From the NCBI GenBank assembly GCA_003254885.1, contig QANT01007905.1, forward strand, positions 1 through 64,000: a stretch of DNA of 64,000 nt. Direction: 5' to 3'. The translations under genes and the position numbers were made by a program. Shown here in pieces: positions 46,179 to 58,424 of this stretch; the first letter of the stretch is position 1; every line of letters begins with the position of its first letter. The DNA comes from Purshia tridentata (lineage: Eukaryota > Streptophyta > Magnoliopsida > Rosales > Rosaceae). The notes under the pieces are model-generated. The model saw only the letters and a program-made list of their open reading frames with translations. It was not told the origin of the DNA and searched no databases.

Positions 46179-48227
46179 CTATTTAGTATGAAAACCAGCC
46201 ACTTCTCCAAGTTGTTCAACCTCCTTTGCCAATCGTTCCACCTTTTCCACCATGTCCATCAACAAGAAGACAAAGCTTGAAATTGCAAGTCCATCAGCAG
46301 CATTCTCTAGTTCTGGTGCAAACTTGGAAGCAGACATGATGGAGCTTAGCTCTACTCTCATTGACTTCAACTTGGGCATGATCACAACCTCTTGTGAGCA
46401 TTTTCTCATCTTCTTCACGCTCTCTCCAAACTCTCTCAGCGTCCATGCAAGTGACAACCCAATAGCTTCACTAGGCTCTTTGATCGACTCTCTCACAGTC
46501 CTTGAGGGCTAAATATATATCACCCAGTTTTGAAACAAACAAATATTATTTATTTAACCAAACCAGTACAAAAATTTGAAAAGGAAGCAATATATGTTAT
46601 GTGTGTACCTGTCTAGGAGATTGAAGACAGGCATTGAGGGAAAGGACGGTGGTAGCTAGCTCTCGAAGAAGCTCTCCAACCTCTAGGTATTTATTCCATG
46701 GGTAGTAAATTCCAAATTTTCCATGCCATGGTTCCCACTTTGCAAAATTTGCCTGCCATTCAATACATACAACACTCTTATAATTAAAGATTAAGCACTA
46801 TTAATTCCCTCACTTATGAAATATTTTGTTAAATGTGCAATTAATCCACATATATTAAAATATATACCAGTCTTACCAGAGACTCATCCTTTGACTTGGA
46901 GTGCAACACCGATTTGCAAGTACTGGAAGTAGTATTGGGACTGGGCTGGACTTCCTTTTCATCACTGTCCATTCTGAAGTAATTGTCCGAGCATTCTATA
47001 CCATATATATTGAATATATAACATGAGTCACATAACATGGTCCTTAATTAAACAATTAATTAATTAATAAAAACAAGAATATTATTCTAAGTAATTAAAT
47101 TAATTACCTTGAATAGAGAGTGCAAGGTTGTGGAATTTACTAGCAATAGAGTCGTGAAGTTCATCGCTGGCCCATGTGGGAAACACCAGCAAGCTTATGA
47201 ATATTGTAACCACAAAACCCACGCCAATGGCTGCCAAACGATCACGAGCTAATTCCAACACCTTCTCAGCTCGTAAACCAGACACAATCACCAGATTGAA
47301 GGTCAGGATGAATATCATCGCTCCATAGTCGTATCTCTTCTTGATGCTCGGCACTAGTCTTGAGTACGTGGCACCCGCACCTGATCATCATCAATTATAC
47401 AAACTAATTAAAATGCATTTATGACCACTAATTGCGTCATCAACCATTCAACTTTCTGTAATGCCACGTGGCACCTGGGTAATTAGTGCGCCATGATCTT
47501 TTAGAGAGCGCACTATGGTAGCTAGCTAGTAGTGTGTAAGAAGGGAGTTCCAAATTATTTGGGAAAGCTAGCCAAACATTAATAATGATGTATATAGGAG
47601 CAACTTCATATATACCAAATATTCATATATATTCAAATGAAAAAATTTGGTTCTATTAAAAAAATTGGACCTAATATTTGGTATCTTACCGAAGATAAAA
47701 ACAAAAGAAGCAATAATGATGGCGTTGCCCATGCCCATGCCACCAACTTCTTGAGCAAAGGTCGCAGCTAAGCAACCCAGTCCACCTCCCAATACAGTAC
47801 CCAATCCGCGATTGAGGCCCTTGCTAAGTGTAGCACCTGACGAATTAATATTACCCAGTTAATTAATTAAGTAATAAATTATTAATCAGTGATTAATTCC
47901 TAGCTAGCTAGCTAGAAATTTAATTAATCCGAAATAATTACCTGCAAAGAACTCAAAGATGACGACGACAGTCATTATAGCCCACATGGCATTTTCGCCA
48001 ACTTGTTCATAGAGAGGGTCGAGCAGATAGACAAGTGAAACCAAAACCAGTGCAACTCCAACCTTGACGCAGTGAATCACCTTTCTCATATCATGCTTGC
48101 TTTTGATCTGCCCTCTAAGAAACGAAACACTATTGGAAAAAAGACAACACTTTGGCCTTTCTTTCTCATCTTTAACATTGGGTTTGGGAAGCTGCTCTTC
48201 TGGAATAGATATCACAGTCGAACCCAT
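46179..48227 (-). CDS. Aluminium-activated malate transporter (ALMT) family anion channel, 432 aa
   Basis: Exons, in gene order: 48227-47942, 47836-47690, 47380-47108, 46995-46877, 46752-46609 and 46508-46179 (1299 nt). The N-terminal half holds five or six hydrophobic segments with family blocks: VIHCVKVGVALVLVSLVYLL, GENAMWAIMTVVVIFEFFAG, ATLSKGLNRGLGTVLGGGLG and SRLVPSIKKRYDYGAMIF, then the cytosolic helical tail with ANFAKWEPWHGKF. ALMTs pass malate and other anions (also GABA-gated) across the plasma membrane or tonoplast. Length is at the short end of the family. A TAATATATAA box lies about 120 bp upstream (48348-48358). The start (MGSTVISIPEE) is the first ATG in frame. Confidence 0.95.
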
Positions 48228-50273
48228 TTTACTAAAAAGATATACTTGTTGCTTTCTTAGTCTCTATATATTCCTGAAAGAGAACGATCGATCGATACGC
48301 TCTCACTTTCTTAATTGATGTTGAGAAATTTGGAGTGAAGAAATGGTGTTATATATTACAAGGTGGCAAGGTGCTTCCATGAAAAGTAGCCAAAGTGGGA
48401 AGATAGCCCCTATTGGCCTATTAATTCCACAACCAAAGTGGACCTCGGTCTTTTTGCACTTAAATCTGTATATATTCCAAACACATCAAACTGTACGTCT
48501 GCCCTAAAAAATGCAACATATATATGCATGAAATTAAAATTGACAACCAATTACTTACATGCTGTATGCCGACCAAGCGCATTTTATCTCAAATAGGATA
48601 TCTATATATACATATATATATGCATTTGAAGCTTTAGTGACCTAAGTGGAACACGCTTGCACGGCACAAACCACAAACCTTCAATTAATTCTAATACTAA
48701 CCCCGACACAGCGCGCTATGTACCCTAAATTCACCAATCTTTATCATTATAATTTCACATTTTTAAGTGCTCACAACTCACCATTGTTGCACCTCTGTCA
48801 TGTCAACCTTCATTGATCAACTACACATTCTTATCCTTCTCTTTTAATTAATAAATTACATCATCACTTCCTTATATATATGGTAATATTGTACAACTCA
48901 AACTCTTACACATGTCTCATACAAGTCTTTTGAGTCAGGGAGTCGGATGGTAAAATACTAGTCTTATTATATGAATGTGTACGGAAGGTTGGAATATTGA
49001 ACATATATATAAAAGTAAAGTATGTGGGATATCATTAATTAGGGAAAATATAATTAATCATTTCTACTTCAGAAAAAGCCATCTGAACAAGAGTCAAAAG
49101 GAAAGAGAAGATATAGGTGCGCGGAATGTGTGGAATTAATACATAAAATATAAAATGGGGGATATAAAGAAAAGAAACGTACGGTACGCTTGAAACATGC
49201 AATGACTCTAGTCGCTAGTGATGATTAACCAGAAAATGACTCCACGTCCCACTCATAGTGGAGATGTCGCATCCATCGTCCCACTTTCTATTGTCCTTAA
49301 TTTCTTACAAACATGAATTTTAAGTTTATCTTATTTTTATTGGCCATACATATGCCCATAGTTGTGTGTACTTACGTGACCATGTTGGCTACTTCAATTC
49401 TTAGATGGAATTGATATATCTCATTGTTGATTCTTGAAAGTTATATATTGAATATTTATTTTTTTAATGATCGCTGTAATTAAGTGATTTAAAAGCAATT
49501 TGGATTTTGACACCATGGTTTTTTCCTAACTTAAGTTAGATATATAGCATGAACATTACCTACTTTAGTTCTTGACAGCCCTTGAAATATATGTTAACAA
49601 TTTTCTCACGCACTTTGTGCTAATTACTATCAGTTATCTATAGCTAGACTTCTTTTTTAAAGTTAATTCATTTGCTTTCTTAAATATATATTTAATTAGT
49701 ACATAAATTAACATCATATGCATCTTGGTCAATGAATACGTATCCAGTTTTGATCTTGTTAAATGGGTCTTTCACTTAACAAACACCCTCTATTGTATTG
49801 ACAGACCAATTATATATATGTACCTCCTTCCCATCAACATCTATTAACTAACCAACCAAGTTTCATATGTTAAACTCAGCATTATGTATCGTTAGTATTT
49901 TACTTGTTATAAAGAAAACAATTATAGAATACGTAAATTCAGATATAAATCAATTAATAAATTAAGCTAAATCAATGTGATAATAATATCAATGTTGAAA
50001 ATATTTTAGTACAAGACAATCGGGCAACATATATAATAGAATTACATCATTTTTAATTAAACTATAATTAACTATAGACCAAACAGAAACATCGATCTCC
50101 TGGGTTCAAAAAGCACCGAGTGTCTCGTTGATCCATATATTAATACATCTAGTTCGATATCAAGATTCAAAGTAAACTTTTGTATATTTTGGACAAGCAT
50201 ATTACATTCACAATTTGCCTAAAATGGCAAGAAAATACGTTGGTGAGCGCTTGCGCGGTTTAATTCATTTTCA

Positions 50274-50504
50274 TTAAAGACTTGACCACCCTAGCCTCCA
50301 CCAAAATTGAAAATTCTTGGTGTTGTCCAGCACTAAGGGGATTGTTATGATTAAAAGAGCGAAGATGAGGGTAGATGTAGAAGAAACTCCATTGAAAGAT
50401 TGAAAGTACTTGAAGCAGCTACTACTGGCCGGCCTGGCGCAGTAGCTCCTATGCAGGAGTTTTTGTGGAACGTAAATTTCCTTAGAATAATCATGCATAT
50501 GCAT
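50274..50504 (-). CDS. Possible small membrane/secreted peptide ORF, 76 aa (doubtful)
   Basis: An ATG-initiated frame on the minus strand with the hydrophobic segment STLIFALLIITIPLVL followed by the short aromatic tail DNTKNFQFWWRLGWSSL. I recognise no family. The hydrophobic run near the C-terminus is not a normal signal-peptide position, unless the true start is within GVSSTSTLIFALL after a splice. It is listed only because the surrounding 8 kb is otherwise empty; chance is a real alternative. Confidence 0.15.
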   Translation of the reverse strand: MHMHDYSKEIYVPQKLLHRSYCARPASSSCFKYFQSFNGVSSTSTLIFALLIITIPLVLDNTKNFQFWWRLGWSSL

Positions 50505-51173
50505 GCACTAGCTATAAGCTAGCTAGCTAGTACAATTATTTATTGTTACCTAGCTAGCTTGTTCACATATTCAAGTACGATTATTGTACCTTCCACAAAG
50601 AGCTATAGTCCAGTTAATGGCCACGAATCCAACGCGGTGTTGAATATTGAAATGTTGATGATGCCCAACAACCACTCCCATTAATATTGAACAAATAAAA
50701 TAATAGGTAAAGAGAAAATGACAATATTCAGGTTACTATTTTAATTATTTAGTTTGATCTATAGAGAGGAGGGATCAACTAACCAGGCCACAACGGCAAG
50801 AACAATAAGTGCTTTAATTAATTAAGTAGTTCTTGAAATTACGATGCAAAAGAGAGAGATATCAAACAATTTCAATACTAATGTAGTTGCTAGAGCATTG
50901 AGGGTAGAGGGTATAGCACTATGGACAATAGTCCTGACGTAAGGCATGTTTTAAACATGTAGGGATTGATGTTTATGGTATCACCAACAAAAAGGATGAA
51001 GGTTTGGGACAAACTTTCCTCTCTATTGGTGATGTCACATAATTGATCTCTATTATGGAAATGTTCTTATGTTGCATTTGATTGTTCCAATTTTTTTTTT
51101 CACACATTGTATAGCATACAATTACTTTTTGATCCTTATATATTCACAATTTCACCTTTCTATTATTAGGATG

Positions 51174-51480
51174 ATAAGTCACTATATAAAGTTATAATAT
51201 TCTAATATGGAATAACAGCATTTTACATTCTCACACGTCTTCGCATGTTTAGCATCACTCAAACCTAACACACAGACAATTCATAATCATATTGAGTGAC
51301 ATGGAATACGTGCAACTGCTTAGCCTAACATACATGAGTGAATTTGTTTTGATACCATAAAAAAATCTAGATATTTATTCTAAAACCATTGACAAAAGGA
51401 AGAGTAGTCCAAGACCTTTTATAAGTCACTATACAATGTTATAATATTTCAATGTAAGATAACACTCTACATTTACAAAA
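51174..51480. repeat. Pair of diverged direct repeats, about 57 bp each, 250 bp apart
   Basis: AGTCACTATATAAAGTTATA recurs as AGTCACTATACAATGTTATA, and the similarity continues through about 55 bases (AATATTCTAATATGG against AATATTTCAATGTAAG). They may be remnants of terminal repeats of an old small element or a local duplication. No coding sequence lies between them. Confidence 0.5.
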
Positions 51481-52945
51481 CATTTAATACTTAATATGAG
51501 TAAATTCATAAACAATTAATATGTTACATTGAAAATTTTAAATAAAATAACCAAAAAAAAACATGTCCTAAAGATCATTTTAAAAAACAATTATCACGTA
51601 TTAAGCTATTTATTGAGTCATGAGACATAAAACATTAGTGGGGGCAAGGGACAAGGGACATTTACCTACCGATAACCTAACTTTAATCTTTTCATTCCGT
51701 GCCACGGAAACCATCAACCGTACATTAGATTGACTTTTTGGTCCTCAGGCTTTGACAGCTTTGTTTCTTTCCCCTCCCTTTTTGTTCGATCGCCTTTTAC
51801 TATTGGCCCCACTGCCAATGCCATATCTTCTTACTAGTTGATGCATCGTCATCCATCTGATCAGTGATGGGCACGCGCACACACTCCAAATCTCATTGTA
51901 ATCTTCACAGCTATATCAATACTAGTTTCATAACCCTTATTTTTTCTTCATATTTATACAAAATCTGATTGAATTAAAACTTATATAGTCGTATAGACCC
52001 GATATTATAGTTATTATTCAAACTTTAAATATTGGGTTACTTAATATTTACTCTTACATTTATTGTAATGTAACTTGAATTAAAATCGATTCATGGACAA
52101 AAAGATAATAAGTTCATGACCAAATTAAATACTCAATTAAGAACAATAAGATCTTCATTTGAATCTTAAAAAGAGTAGACTCTAATTAAGCTAATTGACT
52201 TTTAGACTGAAATCTCCCGGAAAGGAGAAAAAGATAAGGTGATTTACCTTTTACAAGTAATGCGGGAATTAGGTATTAGAAAATGAAATAAAAATTTGTG
52301 AAATTGGGAATTAAATTATGAAAAGCAATATGAATGAAAAGAAAAGTTGACAATGGACATTTCTGCTGCGCTTAGAGCGAATAAGAAGCTTGAAACTTTA
52401 TAATAATTATGTGTTAATGGGTAGGTATTCATTTTGGAACCGAAAGATGAAGCGTGAGTTTGACAATTGGGCAGTCAAGATTAGAATCTAGTATAAAAGG
52501 TAACAAGCTAATTAATTTCATAATTGGAATGATTGATGGTTAGAAACAATCATTCGGTCATCCCAACCAATAAAATTCACAAGTGTTCTTTTTTCTATTT
52601 TAATTGAATTGCTCCATTAATTGTAATTATTAATGTTACTAAGAAAATCGTAATTCATCACTATAATAAGATGTTATCAAAAAAAAAAATTTAAATTACC
52701 CAAAATTAGAATTAACATCTCATTCTTGAAAATTCGAGAAAGTTTCACACTAGAAAATTGTCCATTCCTTTATTAAGCCAAAAAAAATATAGTCTATTCA
52801 GATGACGTGTCAACTAACCAGGGACATGAATCATGATATTGGAAAAGAAAAACTAAAAATTGAGGGGGAAAGTGAGTATATTCAGGAGGAAGTGTGCATA
52901 TCAGATGTTTTATCAAAACAGAATGATCTAAGCAGCACTTGATAG

Positions 52946-52970
52946 TGTGTGTGTATATATATATATATAT
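52946..52970. repeat. (TG)n(TA)n microsatellite
   Basis: A compound dinucleotide tract, about four TG and eight AT units. Confidence 0.9.
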
Positions 52971-54231
52971 CATTCCACCACAACTTTAAAGTGCATGACA
53001 TGCATTTAATTATTAATAATGGATTATATTCAAACATGTTAAAGTTTACTAGCTACAAGAAAAAGAATATCGATCACAACTTTTTATTTGACTATAAAGT
53101 CACTAAAACATCACTACTCTAGAAGCAACATGACCTTTCCCAAATAATTATGGCCACCGGCCATTACAATAGAAATGCAGGCCATTAAGTTTGCTCCTAA
53201 TATATCAACTTGTGGGATAAAACCTGCAATTAGAGGACAAATCATAAGTGGGCGGTCCACTAATACACACCGTTTCTCTGCTTCTGCCACACAAATCAAA
53301 TGGAGTATCAATGAATTACTTGTCTCCTTTTGCACACATTGCGTTCACATACTTTTCTGGCCTGGCCCAATTGAATAAAACTTTCCCTTAAGCCCAACCT
53401 AGGGCTTACAAATTTATACCCAAACCCATCTTTTTTAAAGGCTGAAATTATATTTTCATTCTCAAATCTCTAATCCGCCAACTAAAAGAGGCTAAAGAGA
53501 TAAGTGGTGTGTGTACGATTATAAGGATTGTTGAATGATATATTTATTTTTGTAAGATATAATATTAATAAACTAAGGGGCAGTCTGAAGTTGATTTCAA
53601 GTGTTGGACAAAAAAAAAATTTGATTTCAAGTTTTGTAAAAAGGATAATACAATTGTACAACTAAACAACCCCGTTGTCGGGGGTTTGTGCCCCTTCAAT
53701 CTTGTTCGTCCTTCATGGACCACATTCTAATAAATTACGTTGAGGAGCTACAAATAAATATTATTGGCCCTAGTCCTACTGTCCCACTCATGGTCCTGGT
53801 CCTAGGCGACCAATAAATGTTGGAAGTACTGCTTGGGCAAGCTGTAAATTTTAACGGCGGCCTTAATTATTTTTATCTTTTCATATGTACGTATGGTTCT
53901 TAAATAACCATCTGTTTGAAAAATAAATTGGGCTTGGGCTTGGGCTTGGACCGGAAAGCTTTTTACGGTATATGGGCGGGCATGCATACAGCTTTGCTGA
54001 TACTACCAATGTAGACTTGTACTCTCACTCATGGTCAATAAAGGACTAGTACTCTCATTGAAGGTATTGAAAAAAAAGGGAAGCGGACTTGATTGGTTGC
54101 TGGCTGCTTCTTAACAACCTACCATTGACAAGGTCTATGTACACACTACTTCATGATAATAGTTAGATAATTGGATGATTAATTAAAGTCTTCCTTCATT
54201 TCCCTTTAGTCTTATCTAGTCTTATTTATGA

Positions 54232-55061
54232 AGAGAGTTTCTGTTAAGACATTCTTTTAAATATGTACGTTGAATTTTTGTAAAACTTGCTTTATATTAT
54301 AATTTGATGATCAAACTGATATGTGAGTATATATTATGCGTTTACACTATATAAGACATATAAGAAGTCTTTTTAGAGAGTTTCTGTTAAGACATTCTTT
54401 TAAATATGTATGTTGAATTTTTGTAAAACTTGCTTTATATTATAATTTGATGATCAAACTGATATGTGTGGGCGATAGAAATGATTGGGCTCGAGCCCAA
54501 AACAAAGGAAAAGCACAACTGGGCCCAGCCAGAGGGAAACTAGACCTCGCAATAAAGCCCAAAAGGCCCACGTAAGCTAAAGCCAAAATTTGGGAACGGT
54601 AATATCCTCCATCTTAAAAGCATAGCCCGTTTCTTTTTTCCAACCTTAATGATCCACTAACTTGAGTAAAGAGCCAACGATCAAATGTATTAAAGGATCG
54701 TAACGGGAAGAAAAAGGCGCGAAGGTAATGGTAGGATTATTTTTTGCTATATAAGAAAGGTTGCTACCCCATGGAAGGGGACGGAAACAAAGCAAGAAAA
54801 AAGATATACCGAGAAACACTTGGAATTATTTTCATTCATTTTGGCATCGGAGTGTTATTGCAGGTACACCCCACGGGAGATTTCAACAATTCAAGGAGAC
54901 GAAGAAGTTCAAAGCGAGCGCAACGTTCAAGTGGTGGGCTTATAGTTGACTGATTCATTGTTGATTGTTAAAACTAGGCCCAGCAAGAATTTTAGCATCA
55001 ACAGATATGTGAGTATATATTATGTGTTTACACTATATAAGACATATAAGAAGTCTTTTTG
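54232..55061. repeat. 143-bp tandem duplication, second copy split by a solo LTR
   Basis: Copy 1 is 54232-54374. Copy 2 starts at 54375 (AGAGAGTTTCTGTTAAGACA) and runs to about 54466, is interrupted by the LTR, and resumes at 55004 (GATATGTGAGTATATATTAT) to about 55060. The copies differ at only a few positions, so the duplication is fairly recent. The LTR landed after it. Confidence 0.88.
54467..55003. mobile_element. Solo LTR, probably Ty3/gypsy (Tat-like), 537 bp
   Basis: The element begins TGTGGGCGATAG and ends TAGCATCAACA, with TG...CA ends. It is flanked by GATATG on both sides (54461-54466 and 55004-55009); the second copy of the flanking tandem repeat shows the empty target. Inside lie a TATA box (GCTATATAAG, about 54748), and further on GGCATCGGAGTGTTATTGCAGG, a motif typical of the transcribed part of plant gypsy LTRs. 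No internal region or second LTR is present, so it is a fossil left by recombination. If the left end is instead TGGGCG (54469), the duplication would be 8 bp. Confidence 0.82.
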
Positions 55062-56560
55062 TATACGAGATTCAAATATGAGAGAAATAGTTTGAACACT
55101 CGTAGCATTGTTCTAAGGTTGGGCATCACATTTTTCATCCAACATCCAAGAAAATTTTCACTACGGATAATTTTTGTAGCTAAGAATATTTGTTATCTTC
55201 ATGATGCTTAATAGCCTCATGTTGGTTGGAGCTGAATCAATGGGTGGTTAATTTTAAATCCTACCCAACACATGAGAAGGGATTGAGTGGCTTCCTTGAG
55301 TTGAGGAGCCACGCATAATTTTCGAGGTATATATTTATATATATTCGCCTTTGACTGTTAAGTTGAGTATACAATCATTTTTGTAATCTATTCATAAATG
55401 ACCACGTGCCCAATTAAGAAACACAAAGTCTGGTCTCACGGTGAGTGAAACTTGGTTTGGCCTTTCATACATATTGATAAAAAAGTAAACACAATGTCAG
55501 ATAGACTTAATTTTTTATGTCATGAATTTCATCACATTAATTAGTTAGAGTTTTAAAAATATTGGGTCGTGTACCTTACGGTCCTTACCTTCGAATTAAG
55601 AAATTTAAAAATAAAAATAAAAAATTATTCCATGCTGACCTAGTTTTAATTTATAGTACATGATAAATAATGCCATATAAATTTGACAAGTGGATGTGAA
55701 ATTATTGGTACCTAAGTCTGCGTGCTCTTCACACCAGTAACATTGTGAAGTTGTAAAATCTCTCCTCTGCAGTTCCAACGCCCAGTCTTCGCCACCTAAT
55801 GCCCCTCTCTCTCTCTCAAACACAAAGACCGTCGATGTTGGAATGGTATAAGCCACGCGCGCACAACTAACAAATTGAGTATAAGCACACACACCATATA
55901 ATGACAATATGAACTGTCTGGTAGACCGACCAGTCAAAACCCAAATATTTCATGCTCTCTCTTTCTCTCATACAATTCTAAAACCCCTCCTCACTCACTG
56001 ACCTCTCTAGAAGACTTGAACTTCACCACTGCCATCCACCAAAGCTAACGACCCTTCAATTCATTCCCATTTTTTTAAACATCCATTTTCATCATCACCA
56101 TCATCATTTTACAAAGGTGGCATTATTTCTTGGGCAACTAACATATCTTCCTCAAAGTCATCATCTACCTTTTTCTCTCTTTCTCTTCTTCACCTGCAGG
56201 TCTATCTGCTTAATTTAAACACACTACACCTTCTCTTCTCTTCTTAAAGTCTCTCTAACCCTTTTTCCCCTTTCTCTTCAGTTTGGAACATATCAAAAAG
56301 CCCAAGGGGGGTGGTTTGATCATTAGCTATAGCTACCTCCACCACCAAATCATCCTCCTCCACCTTTCTAGCTACTCCCTTTTTACTCATCTCTCAAACC
56401 CAAAAGTGGGTTTCCTTTTATCTCTTTTTTGACTTAATAATTTTACAGATAATTATCCATCAATTCCTCAGAAAAGGAGTTTGGAGGGTAGCTAGGTTGC
56501 TTGCTTAATTTCTCTAACTGTCTAAGACATAGAGAGAAGGTCTGGTGGTGATCTGCAAGA
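55062..56560. promoter_or_regulatory. Upstream region and probable 5' leader of TT8/bHLH3
   Basis: 1.5 kb between the solo LTR and the TT8 ATG. A palindromic G-box (CACGTG) lies at 55403-55408, about 1.15 kb before the ATG. TT8-type genes are known to be activated by MYB-bHLH-WDR complexes, including their own product, through such elements. From about 55960 to 56560 the plus strand is strongly CT-rich with no in-frame ATG, as expected for a long pyrimidine-rich leader. The minus-strand open frame at 55605-55937 has no protein-like features. Confidence 0.5.
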
Positions 56561-57502
56561 ATGGCTGCGCCGCCGAGTAGCAGCAGGCTCCGTAGCATGT
56601 TGCAGGCCTCAGTGCAATCTGTTCAGTGGACTTACAGTCTCTTCTGGCAAATTTGCCCGCAACAAGGGTACGTACATAATTTTATTTCTATCAGTTTAAT
56701 TAGTTATATTAATATATATATAGTAATTAATTTGATTAATCTGTGTGGATCGATCAGGATTTTAGTATGGGCAGATGGGTATTACAATGGGGCAATAAAG
56801 ACTAGGAAGACGGTGCAACCCATGGAAGTCAGCGCGGAGGAGGCGTCTCTACAGAGAAGTCAGCAGCTGAGGGAGCTCTACGATTCGTTGTCGGCCGGAG
56901 AGACAAACCAGCCGGCACGCCGCCCTTGCGCCTCCTTATCACCGGAGGACTTAACCGAGTCCGAGTGGTTCTACTTGATGTGTGTCTCTTTCTCTTTTCC
57001 CCCTGGGGTCGGGTAAGTAACTAATTAATTAAGTTCTACTACTACTCATTATATTTATTTCTTTTTGCTTCTAGATTTCCATGCCATGTTCTTGCATTCA
57101 TTTTATTTCAATGACAGTTCCTTCTTCTGGTGAAGTTCAGTGCAAATCTGCAACTATTAGTAGAAACAAATTTATATATGGCTGTGAATCAACGTACACT
57201 TTTGTTTTACACTCTTAATCGAATATATATATATATATAGCAAATTAGTAAATTAAAAACTCTCTAGCAGAATTTAGTTATATAAATATTTCCTTTATAA
57301 GATACAGTGCCATTGATTGGTTTATATATCTGATTGTTCCCAAAAATTAAGTTAAAGAACCACAAATAAAAACTCTGAATATGGGGTTCACTTGGATCTC
57401 TCTCTCTCTCTCCCCCCCATGTAAAGTAAGGAGGGATGTACTGAGTACTATATAGCGGTTCGATTAAATACTTAGCATAGTACTTGGGGTACACACTAGA
57501 GA

Positions 57503-57538
<36 letters not shown>

Positions 57539-58392
57539 GCCTCCCATCTAACATTTGAAACTTTTGGGTTGATAGTTGCATATGACATTTATGATATGTT
57601 GAGAACACTCTTCAATTTCTTGCTATGTATAGAATATATTAATGGGACCCCTTACTAATTAAGTCTAAGTCAGTGTTCAAGAACCAAGAAGTGAGATCGA
57701 TTGACAGATAGGGGCACAATACCACCCACAAACACGGTTGTGGGGTAAATGTGAGCCTAAATGTCGGGAACTGTATTTTTCCAAACATTTGTAAGGTCAC
57801 ACGTGTAAGCTGCAAGGTATCTAGAATGCATCTTCACACATGTGATCTTTGGAAGCATCACTTCCAACATATATTGACAATAACCACACCCCCTTTAAAT
57901 CTGTCAGCAGACCTTATTTATAGCATTCTTGAAACCAACCCCCGCTAATTCTTAATTTGTTTGTTTCTTTGTTTTTGTTGGGGGGTGTGTGTTTCTTTTA
58001 TTTCTTAATGCTGTTTGTTTGTTATGTGAAAGCATTATGCATTGATGATGTCTTTAATTTATATGGGATTTTAGATAGCCTTTTGGAGAAGTTAATGAAT
58101 GGCAGCTTGCTAAGAACATATAGATTTGTTTTTTGACAACTTTTAATATTGGGAAGTGCATGCTTCATTTAGGGACTGTTGGTGCGAATATATTCTGGGA
58201 CTCTGTCAAATTAAAAGACTTGGTGAAAAAAAAGTGAAAAACTTAAATGATTAGTTTAATAAGTTGACGTTGAAATCTGTGGCTTTCACTAAAATTTTCA
58301 CCAGATGCTATGGAAGCTACTTATTTGGGATAACAGACAACCATAATGTGTTCATCCTCGCGAAACAGCCAATGCAGTGGTTTCGTTCTCAG

Positions 58393-58424
<32 letters not shown>

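Larger units (their letters stand above)
48228..54231. other. Gene-poor intergenic region
   Basis: About 6 kb, very AT-rich, with no gene that I can support. Items seen: two diverged direct repeats (51174-51230 and 51424-51480), a (TG)n(TA)n microsatellite (52946-52970), and one short open frame of 76 codons on the minus strand (50274-50504) whose C-terminal half has a hydrophobic stretch, weakly suggestive of a small secreted or membrane peptide. Confidence 0.5.

Noticed and set aside
55605-55937. 110-codon minus-strand open frame upstream of TT8
   Set aside because: Low-complexity, ends in a KFYF-type AT-rich tail and overlaps the CT-rich leader side; no protein-like pattern.
57264-57608. 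Minus-strand open frame with YIYIYIYIYI in TT8 intron 2
   Set aside because: Product of the AT microsatellite.
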